Source of the DNA: Candidatus Woesearchaeota archaeon
GTDB lineage: Archaea > Nanobdellota > Nanobdellia > Woesearchaeales > JAFGPW01
DNA length: 64,000 nt
Assembly: GCA_016935985.1 (NCBI GenBank)
Contig: JAFGPW010000006.1
Span: 25,047 to 89,046, forward strand
Reading direction: 5' to 3'
Part shown: one piece after another, positions 38,511 through 47,738 of the stretch
Numbering within the stretch: position 1 is the stretch's first letter
How the letters are laid out: every line of letters starts with the position of its first letter
Notes under the pieces: generated by a model
Told to the model about the DNA's origin: nothing
Seen by the model: only the letters and a program-made list of their open reading frames with translations
Database searches by the model: none
Translations under genes and position numbers: made by a program

Positions 38511-40223
38511 TCACGCCCCGTCAGGGGCGAACCTCTTCTTCAAGGTCTCGGAGAATCCGCTCTTCCGGTACGCGGCGGTCCACCGCCTGACGATTGCGCC
38601 CGCGTAGGTCTTCACCGCGGTGTTGCGCCAGCGCCGCCTGATGTCGGCGAGCGCGCTCCGGAGACTTGCCGCGAAGATGTTCCCACGGGCGTCGATCGCA
38701 TGCTCCTTGATCCTCTGGCGCAGCCCATGGATGAACCTCTTCGTATAGAACACCGAGAACTCGATCGGGAACCCGACGGTCGCGAGGTATGCCCAATTCA
38801 TCCAGTTCCCGTAGTTGACGAAAGAGGTGAACCTGCTTCCGAGGTAGCGCTTCTTCATCAGCAGCCGGGGAAGCTCCTGCAGCTCATGCGGGTCGAGCCC
38901 CTCGGGCGTCGGGTCGTAGCAGAGGAACTGGCCGTCGTACTTGTCCCAGCCGACCATCTCCTGCGGCAGGATGCGCCCCTCGCATTCGAGCCTCGCGCGG
39001 AGCCGTGAGCCGGGCAGCGGCACGGCGTTGAGAACCTGCACGGTGTCGATCCGCGCCTTCCTGAAGAACCTGATGTACGCCTTCGCCCGTTCCGTGAGCG
39101 GAAGCGATGCCTCAGGGTCGCCGGCGAAACGCGGATAGCCGAAGATGAACATGCCGTGGATGTAGAAGTGCCTGGCAAGGATGCGCGACCGCCGCACCAT
39201 CGTCGCGACATCCACGCCTTTTCGCATGGCCCGGAGTTCGCTGTCGATGGGCGATTCGTAGCCGATGGCGAGGGTGTCGATCCCCGCGTACCTCATCGCC
39301 GCGATGAGCTCCGGATCCTCGGCGACGTCGGTCCGGACCTGCACGGTCATGATGAGCTTCTTCCTGAACCTCCGCGCATAGTCGCCGATCATCCTCGATA
39401 CACGGATCGCGGCCTGCGGGTCCTGGGCGAAGTTGTCGTCGACGATGAAGAAGCGCCGGTAGCCCATGTCCGCGTACCGCACGACCTGCTCGACGAATTT
39501 CTCCTCAGAGCAGGACTTGTGCCTGCCGTACTGGGTGTTGACCACGCAGAACTCGCACCTGAAGTTGCAGCCCCGCCCCCACGAGACCGGGATGGCCGAC
39601 CAGCGCTTCCGCAGGTGCTTGATGAGCGTGAGGTCCGGGTCGATGAGGGTATCGAGCTGCGCCACCGGCATCCTCTTCCCGGTACGACGGTATGAGCCAT
39701 CAGCGTCGAGATAGGAGATGCCGCTGATCCGCGTGAGGGCGTCGTACGGGAGCGGGCCCCCTCCGTCGCCGAGCGCCTCGAGCAGCTCGATCATCGCGTG
39801 CTCCCCCTCGCCGTGCACGACGATGTCGACGCCGTGCGCAAGCGCCTCCTCAGGGAGCGCGTCGACATGGCTGCCGCCGGCGACCGTCGTCGCGCCGAAG
39901 CGCTTGTACTCCCGGGCGAGCGAATAGAGCCGCGGGACCGCGTTGCTCATGCCGCCGTAGAAGAGGACGAGCGACGCGGGATGCCTGCCCTGCAGGAAGC
40001 CGTGGTCAGGCATGCCCTGGTAGTCGGTCGGGCCGGCGTAGTTGTTCTCGTCGATCGCGTAGGCATGGATGCCGGGCCGGTGCGCGACCTGCGAGAGGAC
40101 CGAGACGATCCCCACCGGCGGCATCCTGACCCGCGCGTAGATGTTCTGCTGGGAATGGAGCGGGTACTGCGGGATGATTCCGATGATCGTCCTCGTTCCG
40201 CCACGCCTATTTTCTGAGCCCAA
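38511..40223 (-). CDS. B12-binding-domain radical SAM protein (570 aa)
   Basis: CNFRCEFC radical SAM motif; N-terminal cobalamin-binding-like region. Confidence 0.9.
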   Translation of the reverse strand: MGSENRRGGTRTIIGIIPQYPLHSQQNIYARVRMPPVGIVSVLSQVAHRPGIHAYAIDENNYAGPTDYQGMPDHGFLQGRHPASLVLFYGGMSNAVPRLYSLAREYKRFGATTVAGGSHVDALPEEALAHGVDIVVHGEGEHAMIELLEALGDGGGPLPYDALTRISGISYLDADGSYRRTGKRMPVAQLDTLIDPDLTLIKHLRKRWSAIPVSWGRGCNFRCEFCVVNTQYGRHKSCSEEKFVEQVVRYADMGYRRFFIVDDNFAQDPQAAIRVSRMIGDYARRFRKKLIMTVQVRTDVAEDPELIAAMRYAGIDTLAIGYESPIDSELRAMRKGVDVATMVRRSRILARHFYIHGMFIFGYPRFAGDPEASLPLTERAKAYIRFFRKARIDTVQVLNAVPLPGSRLRARLECEGRILPQEMVGWDKYDGQFLCYDPTPEGLDPHELQELPRLLMKKRYLGSRFTSFVNYGNWMNWAYLATVGFPIEFSVFYTKRFIHGLRQRIKEHAIDARGNIFAASLRSALADIRRRWRNTAVKTYAGAIVRRWTAAYRKSGFSETLKKRFAPDGA

Positions 40224-40249
40224 CAGGACGGATAAGCGCAGGCTGCTAT

Positions 40250-40725
40250 TTATATCTTCGTATGGCTGTGCGCGAGGAGCATGCTGAGCGTGAGCCCCTC
40301 GACCCTATCAAGGATATGCCCAAGGATGCGGATGAAGGACACCATCTCGTCGTACTCCGACGGCAGGATATCGTACCGATGCCGCACGACCGGCCCTTCC
40401 CCCATTCAGACCGCATGGCATCCTTGCCTTCATGGATCGCGACATGAGGATACTGGCACGTCGAATCGTCGCGGCAGAAGACGCGATCACCGCCGATCGG
40501 GTCATCGGCCTCAGGGAAGAAGAGCGGGAACAGCTGCCTGAGGTTGCCCTCCGTCCCGAGCGCATACCATTCGCAGTCATGCGCAGGATCGATTCCCGGA
40601 AGGATGGTGATGCAGGGAGGGAGGAGCGGGATCAGCCGGTCAAGGATCCTCGCTTCCGTGAGCGCGCGGTCGACCTTGAGGCGTTCAGGAAGGCTGGGAA
40701 CCAGGTCGATCGGCTTGACAATCAC
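40250..40725 (-). pseudogene. Hypothetical gene with apparent -1 frameshift in a 5-nt C/G run (40399-40403)
   Basis: Frame-corrected C-terminus reads SEWGEGPVVRHRYDILPSEYDEMVSFIRILGHILDRVEGLTLSMLLAHSHTKI*; uncorrected frame gives low-complexity SCRRSTTRWCPSSAS... Confidence 0.7.
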
Positions 40726-41276
40726 GCGAGGCGCGTCCTGAACGGGCCGTAGCAGCAGCTGAGATCGAGCCCGATCGGGAAGGCATACCGCTCAGAGAGG
40801 ATGCGGACCGCCTCGTTCAGGCACCCGTGCCCGTTCGCCGGGTCGGACCAGTCATGGCTGACGAGGGCGTCGATCGCCGAATGGGTGATGATGCCGCCGG
40901 CGAGCAGGAGCCGCTTGCCCGGGAACTGACCGATGAACGAGGCGAATCCGTCCCAGCCGGCGCCGAGCGGTTCGGGATCCTGGTCGTCGGTCTCGACGAG
41001 ATAGGTGTCGCGCGGCATGCCGAGGGCCTTCAGGAACTGCTTGGTCTTGAGGGGGTGATGGTAATCGTTGAAGATGAAGAGCGGCCCGTCATGGCCGGTC
41101 ATGAACCGGTGGAGCCGCCGCAGGTACGTGTCCTTGGACGCCTTTGAGAACCCTGTCGAGCTATCCATGGTCCGGAGGTGCTCGTACCCATAGAAGGGGT
41201 GCATGAGGATCGCGATATCGCCCTGCCGGGAGGTATCCGCCATCCGGACCGGATGGATGCCGTGGACCGCTCCCAT
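40722..41276 (-). CDS. Hypothetical protein (184 aa), operonic with 40250..40725
   Basis: ORF, ATGA overlap. Confidence 0.65.
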   Translation of the reverse strand: MGAVHGIHPVRMADTSRQGDIAILMHPFYGYEHLRTMDSSTGFSKASKDTYLRRLHRFMTGHDGPLFIFNDYHHPLKTKQFLKALGMPRDTYLVETDDQDPEPLGAGWDGFASFIGQFPGKRLLLAGGIITHSAIDALVSHDWSDPANGHGCLNEAVRILSERYAFPIGLDLSCCYGPFRTRLA

Positions 41277-41280
41277 GGGC

Positions 41281-42606
41281 TCACCGCTTCATGAACACGA
41301 GGTCGATCGTGTACTTGGTCCCCTCTATCAGGGTCGTGACCGGGAGATTCATATGCTCATTATGGTCAGTCCATCTGGCATTCTCATACTCGATGATCGG
41401 ATAGGCGCGCGCGCCGCCGACCTTGACCTCCTTCTTGTACGGTTCCTCCTTGCGGACCTCCAACCTGATATCATAGGCGGTGCCATCTATCTCGAGGGAT
41501 GCATTGGCCGCGCTTCCGGATGACAGCATGCGGGGGATGAGGCCTTGGAGAATCCTCTCTGTCGTCGAGAGCCAATAGCCGCGCTCACGTCTGCTCCTTA
41601 ACCAGCGGTACGGCGCGATGTGCCCCTGCATCCTTTCGCTTCCGACAAAGAGAGCCTGGGACACCGCATCGTCGATCCGTATGACGTTCTCCCAGTCACC
41701 GAGAGGGATCCTGACATTCCCTTCGTTGACTAGCCATTCCCTGTCTTTCGGGAGGCTCGATATGTCAACATGGGTGTCAGGGCTGGTTCTCACAATATAG
41801 AACTCGACATCAGACGCGACCACATCCCCTCTCCGACTGTTCACCGCAGGGTGACGCGCCTCTGCATCCAGCGTCCTCTTGAGAGCGGACAGGCAAGCGT
41901 TCGCCGCATGGCCGTAGGTCTCGGCGAGCCGGGTGAAGAGGTCTGCTGCCAACAGCGAGGTCTGCACCCCGCTGCCCCCGACCGATGACTTCGACGTGTA
42001 TTTCAGGACCAGCCGTCTCCGGCCATCTTCCGAGGGACGGAACGAGTAGTTCGGCCTGCCGTGCACGACCGAGTCCCGCGCCTGGAAGAGGAACCCGATC
42101 ACCGGATGCGTATCGAGATACTCCTTGATATGTGCCTCGAGCCTCGGGTCTGCCGCTCCTGCTGCGATGGCGACCGATATGCGGAGGTCATGGTCTTCAG
42201 GGATGCCGAGATTGAGGTAATGGTTGATGAACCGATAGGTGGAATCGACCGCGATCCCGAGGTCCATGAAGAACCCCCGTACCGCCTTCTCGAGCCTGAT
42301 GTCATCGGGCATGCCTCTAGCGAGATCGGCGGCCGTACGGCCCGTTCCCTTCGCCCTGCTGACCGGTCGTCCCCTCAGTAACTTCGCCGCCTTCGGTTCG
42401 GTCCGCACAACGGTCTCGAGGTCGTCATAGGCTGTCCTGAAACCCTTGAGGATCGCATCGAACTGGACAGAGGCGAGTCCAGGATCGGTCTCGTCTGAAG
42501 GGTTTCTGATACGCTCTTCGAGGGCTGAGACGAGGGAATAGAGGCCCTGTGCAGTGTCAGAGAGGGAGCGCAGCGTCGCTCTCCTTGAGGGCTTGCGCGG
42601 TGCCAT
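41281..42606 (-). CDS. Hypothetical protein with RDSVVHG (HEPN-like R-x4-H) motif (441 aa)
   Basis: ORF; motif GFLFQARDSVVHGRPN; TATA-like box upstream on minus strand. Confidence 0.6.
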   Translation of the reverse strand: MAPRKPSRRATLRSLSDTAQGLYSLVSALEERIRNPSDETDPGLASVQFDAILKGFRTAYDDLETVVRTEPKAAKLLRGRPVSRAKGTGRTAADLARGMPDDIRLEKAVRGFFMDLGIAVDSTYRFINHYLNLGIPEDHDLRISVAIAAGAADPRLEAHIKEYLDTHPVIGFLFQARDSVVHGRPNYSFRPSEDGRRRLVLKYTSKSSVGGSGVQTSLLAADLFTRLAETYGHAANACLSALKRTLDAEARHPAVNSRRGDVVASDVEFYIVRTSPDTHVDISSLPKDREWLVNEGNVRIPLGDWENVIRIDDAVSQALFVGSERMQGHIAPYRWLRSRRERGYWLSTTERILQGLIPRMLSSGSAANASLEIDGTAYDIRLEVRKEEPYKKEVKVGGARAYPIIEYENARWTDHNEHMNLPVTTLIEGTKYTIDLVFMKR

Positions 42607-42806
42607 GGCATGTCAGGGAACGAGTAAGTATATAAACCTTCCTATTTTGTTACTACTTATATGTGACATTCTCTTGCGGTTCAGGATGGTTTCCCTTCTC
42701 CATGAGGAGGGATACTGTTCTTCCTCCAGCCTGCCGATGGCAGGATAGAGCCTCCCAGAAGCCTATCATCAATCTCTGTCCGAGGCAAAAGGAGCAAGCG
42801 GGATCC

Positions 42807-43199
42807 CTACTTCAAGCCGTGATGCAGATCGGTCGTCCTGTCCGAAGCCTTCGCCGTGAGGAAGGAATAGATCGTGAGAGTCTCTCCTGCATCGGCCGCG
42901 GTCGCGTTCTCGGAGGTTGTGGTCAGGTTCGTCACCGATGCGCCGGTGAGAGCTGTTCCTCCCCATTCGGCCGGCACGGGCACGATGAAGACCGTCAGTG
43001 CGAGGATCGTCACGATGACGAGCACCCCTGGCATGATGGAGAAATCCCTGGTGTCGGAATAGGCGACAGTCGGCTGCACAAGGTGGTTCCGCGAGCGCTG
43101 GCAGGTCTCGCAGAGGACTGTCCCGTCTTCCTGTTGGATGAACCGTGCCGCGAAATAGGTGCGGCAATCCCTGCAGGGCCCTACCGCTTTCGAAGCCAT
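42807..43199 (-). CDS. Zinc-ribbon plus TM protein
   Basis: MASKAVGPCRDCRTYFAARFIQQEDGTVLCETCQ then a hydrophobic helix; ORF track start 43307, ATG 43199 preferred. Confidence 0.6.
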   Translation of the reverse strand: MASKAVGPCRDCRTYFAARFIQQEDGTVLCETCQRSRNHLVQPTVAYSDTRDFSIMPGVLVIVTILALTVFIVPVPAEWGGTALTGASVTNLTTTSENATAADAGETLTIYSFLTAKASDRTTDLHHGLK

Positions 43200-43300
43200 G
43201 GGGAAAGGGGAATTATACATATATTTAAATGTAATCATTTTCACCACTTCATAAGGATAAAAATGGGAAATTATATATAGGAGCATCCCTTCCCCAGGGT

Positions 43301-44170
43301 ATGCCAAAATCCCCGACCACCATCGAGACCGGCGTCGACCGGCTACTCGACCTTCTCATATGCCATAAGGAGCTGGCCCTCACCGAAGCCGCCGCACGGC
43401 TCAATGTGCCGAAGCGGATACTCGACCATTGGTGCGACATGCTCGAGGAGGAAGGGGTCATCGCCCTCAAGCACACGCTCAAGGAGACCTTCATCGTCAA
43501 CAAGGAGCACCACGAGAAGAACGGTTCGAAGAGGAGCTCGGTCATCCAGAACCTGAGGTCGATAGCGCTCTCCACCAAGAGCTATGAGGAGAAGGCGATA
43601 GAGAAGAAGACGAAGGAGCTCGAACGGCAACGGCATCTCCATGACGAGAGCGTCAAGCGCCTGAAGGCGTATGAGCGGATGAAGCGGGAGGTCGAGCGGC
43701 GCAACGAGGAATTCCTCAAGGAGCACGAGATGCTCATCGCATCCATGAAGGAGATAGGCGCCGAGAAGCGCCGGCTCGAGGATCTTCGTGCGGCTCTCGT
43801 CGAGAGCGACGCGCGAATCGGCGACCGCGAGCGGATCCTGGAACACCGTGTGGCGACGTTCAGGAAGGATGTGGAACGGATTGTCGCCAGGCGGACCCGC
43901 CGCCTCGATGCCCGTGAGAGCGAGATAGCGTCTGCCGAATCCTCGCTCGCCAAGCGCGCCGAGGAGATATCGCGCCGGGAGCAGGAGCTCGTCGAGCGCG
44001 AGACCGATGTGCTCGACCGGGAGCAGGTCATAGGCAGCATCATCCGCATCATCAGGGACCAGAAAGACCTTCTCATGAGGGAGAAGGGCATCATCAGGCG
44101 CCATTCCGAGATGCTTGAGGGCATGGACGTGCGACGGGAGCGGGCGTCGCGCGCGGCGGTCCCTGAATAG
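43301..44170 (+). CDS. Winged-helix plus long coiled-coil protein (289 aa)
   Basis: N-terminal HTH-like LTEAAARLNVPKRILDHWCDMLEEEGVI; extended heptad-rich region. Confidence 0.7.
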   Translation: MPKSPTTIETGVDRLLDLLICHKELALTEAAARLNVPKRILDHWCDMLEEEGVIALKHTLKETFIVNKEHHEKNGSKRSSVIQNLRSIALSTKSYEEKAIEKKTKELERQRHLHDESVKRLKAYERMKREVERRNEEFLKEHEMLIASMKEIGAEKRRLEDLRAALVESDARIGDRERILEHRVATFRKDVERIVARRTRRLDARESEIASAESSLAKRAEEISRREQELVERETDVLDREQVIGSIIRIIRDQKDLLMREKGIIRRHSEMLEGMDVRRERASRAAVPE

Positions 44171-44176
44171 GCATCC

Positions 44177-44713
44177 TCATCCCTTCTCTTTCGGCTCGCG
44201 CATGATGTACCCTGCGACCGCGATGAGCACCGCTGCCATGAGGGCGACTGCCCAGAATTCCGCATCGAAGAGGAACTCCGCCCAGCCGGGGATCGGGCCG
44301 CCGAGCCACCAGTACCCGACCGCCACGACGAGCAGGTCTGGCGTCAGGATATCGATGATGATGATGACGGATATGACATACGCGATGAACCTCTCGTCGA
44401 GGCGTACCCCGAAGGCGCCGGCGAGGAGCAGCGCGAGGAAGAGCGCCACGAGCACCGCGCCGAAGACCGGCGTCCACGTGGTTATGTACGGAACGACATC
44501 GAAGCCCGCGCCGGTGACGTGCGGCGACACCGTGATGAACGCCAATGCGGCGGCAAGCACGGTCTGGATGTTCTTCCTCCCCTCGAAGACCTTGCCCTTG
44601 AGGAGGCCCGCGTAGACGATCACGAAGACGAGTAGCCAGGCGTTGAGGATCTCATAGACGCCGCCGGCCTGCTTGCTGAGCAGGATGCCGATGAAGGATG
44701 CCATCATTGCCAC
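44177..44713 (-). CDS. Polytopic membrane protein (178 aa)
   Basis: ORF, several hydrophobic helices. Confidence 0.7.
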   Translation of the reverse strand: MAMMASFIGILLSKQAGGVYEILNAWLLVFVIVYAGLLKGKVFEGRKNIQTVLAAALAFITVSPHVTGAGFDVVPYITTWTPVFGAVLVALFLALLLAGAFGVRLDERFIAYVISVIIIIDILTPDLLVVAVGYWWLGGPIPGWAEFLFDAEFWAVALMAAVLIAVAGYIMREPKEKG

Positions 44714-44746
44714 AAGGGCGCTTCCCCTTGATAATTTTTTCCCTGC

Positions 44747-45739
44747 TCACACGAGCATGATGTCGGCGGGGAAGAAGCGCATCCTCATGAAGAGGTAGGC
44801 AATATAGAGGGCGATCAGCAGCACCCCCTGCCATTTCCTGAGCCGTCCCCTCCAGAGGAACGCGAATATCGCGATGCCGGTCGCGATCTTTATCGGCAGG
44901 TCGTATTCTACCACCACCGCAGGCACCGCATAGGTGGAGATGAGCGCGCCGAGACCGAGCGCGAGCATGGGATTCGTGATGTTCGAGCCGACGAGGATGC
45001 CGATCGAGACCGTCGTCCGCCCCTTGACGATCGCGAGGATCGAGGTGATGAGCTCAGGGAAGGCGGATGCCACGCCGAGGAGGATCACGCCGATGAATGA
45101 CGCGGAGAGCGGGAGAGCGTCGACGAGCACCTCGGAATGCGCGATCATCCGGTCTGCGGCGAACGCCATGACCGTGAAGGCCGCGATGAGGATCATCGCA
45201 TCGGCCAGAGGATGCGTGACGACCTTCGTCCGGGATGCGGACCTTTTCTCATCCGCCGAGACGAGCCCGTACCGCTTCAGGTACCAGAGGTAGACGATGT
45301 AGCCGAAGACGAGGATCGCGCCCTCTGCCCTGCTGACCGTGCCGTCGAGCGCGAAGATGAAGAGCAGGCACGAGGCGCCGACCAGGCCGCCGACGTCCTT
45401 GAAGAGGTCCTTCCTCGCGACCACGAGGACGCCGAGGAGCGCGACAAGGCCGAGCAGGAAGTTCTGCTGGAAGATGTCGGAGCCGATGTTCGCGCCGATG
45501 ACGAGGCCGGAGAGGGGGATATAGGATGCCTTGTCTCCGAGGATGGTGACGCTTCCCATGATGTGCGTCATGATCTCAGGGATGCTCGTCCCGATCGCGA
45601 GGACCGTCATCCCGATGAGCTCGTCCGACATGCCGAACCGCAGGGCGAGCCGGAGAGCGGCCTGTATCGCGAACTCGGCGGCGCCAAGGACGACCGCGCC
45701 GCTGACGATGACCCAGAGGAATTCCGCGATGAGCGCCAT
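44747..45739 (-). CDS. CaCA-family Na+/Ca2+ exchanger-like transporter (330 aa)
   Basis: GMTVLAIGTSIPEIMTHIMGS and GVILLGVASAFPELITSILAI alpha repeats. Confidence 0.9.
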   Translation of the reverse strand: MALIAEFLWVIVSGAVVLGAAEFAIQAALRLALRFGMSDELIGMTVLAIGTSIPEIMTHIMGSVTILGDKASYIPLSGLVIGANIGSDIFQQNFLLGLVALLGVLVVARKDLFKDVGGLVGASCLLFIFALDGTVSRAEGAILVFGYIVYLWYLKRYGLVSADEKRSASRTKVVTHPLADAMILIAAFTVMAFAADRMIAHSEVLVDALPLSASFIGVILLGVASAFPELITSILAIVKGRTTVSIGILVGSNITNPMLALGLGALISTYAVPAVVVEYDLPIKIATGIAIFAFLWRGRLRKWQGVLLIALYIAYLFMRMRFFPADIMLV

Positions 45740-45834
45740 GGCCTTCCATCCTGGCTTTGGGGATATAAAAGTATTGTTACTTACTGCGGGTAGTTGGGAT
45801 ACTTTTTAAACAGGGATGCCTCTGGTCGCGCAGC

Positions 45835-47148
45835 ATGGCGAAGGAGCGGCAGGCATGGGTAGTATCGGTCGACATGGGCTACGGCCACCAGCGGGCGGCA
45901 TACCCCTTGCGCGACATCGCCTATGAGCGGATCATCACCGCCAACAACGACAACATCGTGACCCCTGAGGAGCAGAGGGTATGGCGCAAGTTCCAGCGCT
46001 TCTACGAGTCGGTCTCACAGATCAGGGGGCTTCCGGTGATCGGGCCTGCCATGTGGGGGCTCTTCGATTACATCCAGTCGATCCAGCCCCTCTACCCCCT
46101 CAGGAACCTCTCCCGCCCGACGCTCTACTCGACACGGCTCCACCGGCTGATCAGGCGCGGGTTCATGCAGAGCCTGGTCACCTACACCAGGAAACGCGAC
46201 ATTCCCTTCATCTCCACCTTCTTCGCGCCGGCGATCGCGGCAGCGTACCACAAGCGGAAAGAGGTCTACTGCGTGGTCACCGACTCCGACATCAACCGCA
46301 TCTGGGTGCCGCAGGAGCCCCTGAAGACCGTCGTGCACTACCTCACCCCGACTGACAGGGCGGGAAAGCGCCTTATGGAATACGGCGTGCCGCGCGAGCG
46401 CATCTTCTTCACAGGGTTCCCGCTCCCCGAGGAGAACATCGGGAAGGACGCGAGCGTTCTCAAGCATGATCTTGGCCGGCGGCTGCCCAACCTCGATCCG
46501 GCAAGGAGATATCTCACGCAGAACCACGGCAACCTCAAGAAGACGCTCGGGAAGAGCCTCAGGAGGACGAGCGATCACCCGCTCACCGTCACGTATGCCA
46601 TCGGCGGCGCAGGAGCGCAGCTCGAGGTCGGCGCGCAGGCGCTCCAGGCGCTCAGGGACCACATCAGGAGGGGAAGGATCAGGGTGGTGATCTCATGCGG
46701 CACCAGGCCGGAAATCGCCCAGCTGTTCGAAGAGGAGGTCAAGGAACTGGGCCTTGCCGGCTGCCGGGGGAACGGGGTCCAGGTCCTCCATGCGCTCGAC
46801 AAGCGCTCGCACTTCACGCTCTTCAACCGGACGCTCCGGCAGACCGATATCCTCTGGACCAAGCCGAGCGAGCTCTCGTTCTACGCAGGCCTCGGGATCC
46901 CGATCATAATCGCCCCGCCGCTCGGCAGCCACGAGCAGATCAACATGAAGTGGCTCCAGCGCCTCGGCATCGGCTTCCCGCAGGAGCACCCTGCCTACTG
47001 CGACCAGTGGCTCTTCGACTGGCTTGAGTCCGGCATGCTCGCCGAGGCGGCGTTCGAGGGGTTCATGAAGGCGCCGACCTACGGGACCGAGAACATCAAG
47101 AGGCTGGTCTTCGCGAAGGACAAGGAGACGGTGGTTTTCAGGTACTGA
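45835..47148 (+). CDS. Glycosyltransferase-like (MGDG synthase/GT28-like) protein (437 aa)
   Basis: VDMGYGHQRAAYPL N-term, CVVTDSDINRIWVP, PSELSFYAGLGIPIIIAPPLGSHEQIN. Confidence 0.65.
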   Translation: MAKERQAWVVSVDMGYGHQRAAYPLRDIAYERIITANNDNIVTPEEQRVWRKFQRFYESVSQIRGLPVIGPAMWGLFDYIQSIQPLYPLRNLSRPTLYSTRLHRLIRRGFMQSLVTYTRKRDIPFISTFFAPAIAAAYHKRKEVYCVVTDSDINRIWVPQEPLKTVVHYLTPTDRAGKRLMEYGVPRERIFFTGFPLPEENIGKDASVLKHDLGRRLPNLDPARRYLTQNHGNLKKTLGKSLRRTSDHPLTVTYAIGGAGAQLEVGAQALQALRDHIRRGRIRVVISCGTRPEIAQLFEEEVKELGLAGCRGNGVQVLHALDKRSHFTLFNRTLRQTDILWTKPSELSFYAGLGIPIIIAPPLGSHEQINMKWLQRLGIGFPQEHPAYCDQWLFDWLESGMLAEAAFEGFMKAPTYGTENIKRLVFAKDKETVVFRY

Positions 47149-47225
47149 TCGCGGGAAGGCCGATCCGCATGCCTTCTCTGGCGCGCCCGAGCGCCGACCT
47201 CCCCCTCCCTCAGCGGCCCTCCTGC

Positions 47226-47693
47226 TCACCGGCTGAGGGGGAGGATCGTCACCGCGTAAGCGATGGTGAGCGCCCCCCAGTTGAGCCCCATGAACCATTT
47301 CTGCCCCCAGCTGATGCCGGGGAAGGCCCAGTCCGATAACGGCCACAGGAACGGCGTCGGCAGGAAGTCGCGCGAGTGCGTCGGGATGTCGATCGCCAGG
47401 TGCAGCAGCCAGGCGAGAGTGTAGTAGGGGATCCTCCCGGAGAACGCCCAGAGGAGCACGAACACGACGGCCCAGACGAAGACGCTGTGCGTGAGGCCGT
47501 AGAGCACGTGGCTCCACCGCGGCACGCGCGCGAGGTCGGGCTTGCCTAACGGGATGCGCTTCGCGATGCCGTAGACCATCGTGACACCCCATGACGCGAG
47601 GTCGGGGAGCACGCCGAAGGCGAGCGCGAGGCCGAGATTGTCCGAGCGGCGGAACACGAGCAGCGTCCAGAGGAGATGGGCGAAGGTGTCCAT
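47226..47693 (-). CDS. Membrane protein, YdjM/DUF457-like metal-dependent hydrolase family (155 aa)
   Basis: FAHLLWTLLV, LPDLASW, LTHSVFVW, LHLAIDIPTH. Confidence 0.6.
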   Translation of the reverse strand: MDTFAHLLWTLLVFRRSDNLGLALAFGVLPDLASWGVTMVYGIAKRIPLGKPDLARVPRWSHVLYGLTHSVFVWAVVFVLLWAFSGRIPYYTLAWLLHLAIDIPTHSRDFLPTPFLWPLSDWAFPGISWGQKWFMGLNWGALTIAYAVTILPLSR

Positions 47694-47738
47694 GGCCGTC
47701 TCTCCTGGCGCAGCTCGCCTCTCAGCCTGCCAGTCCGC

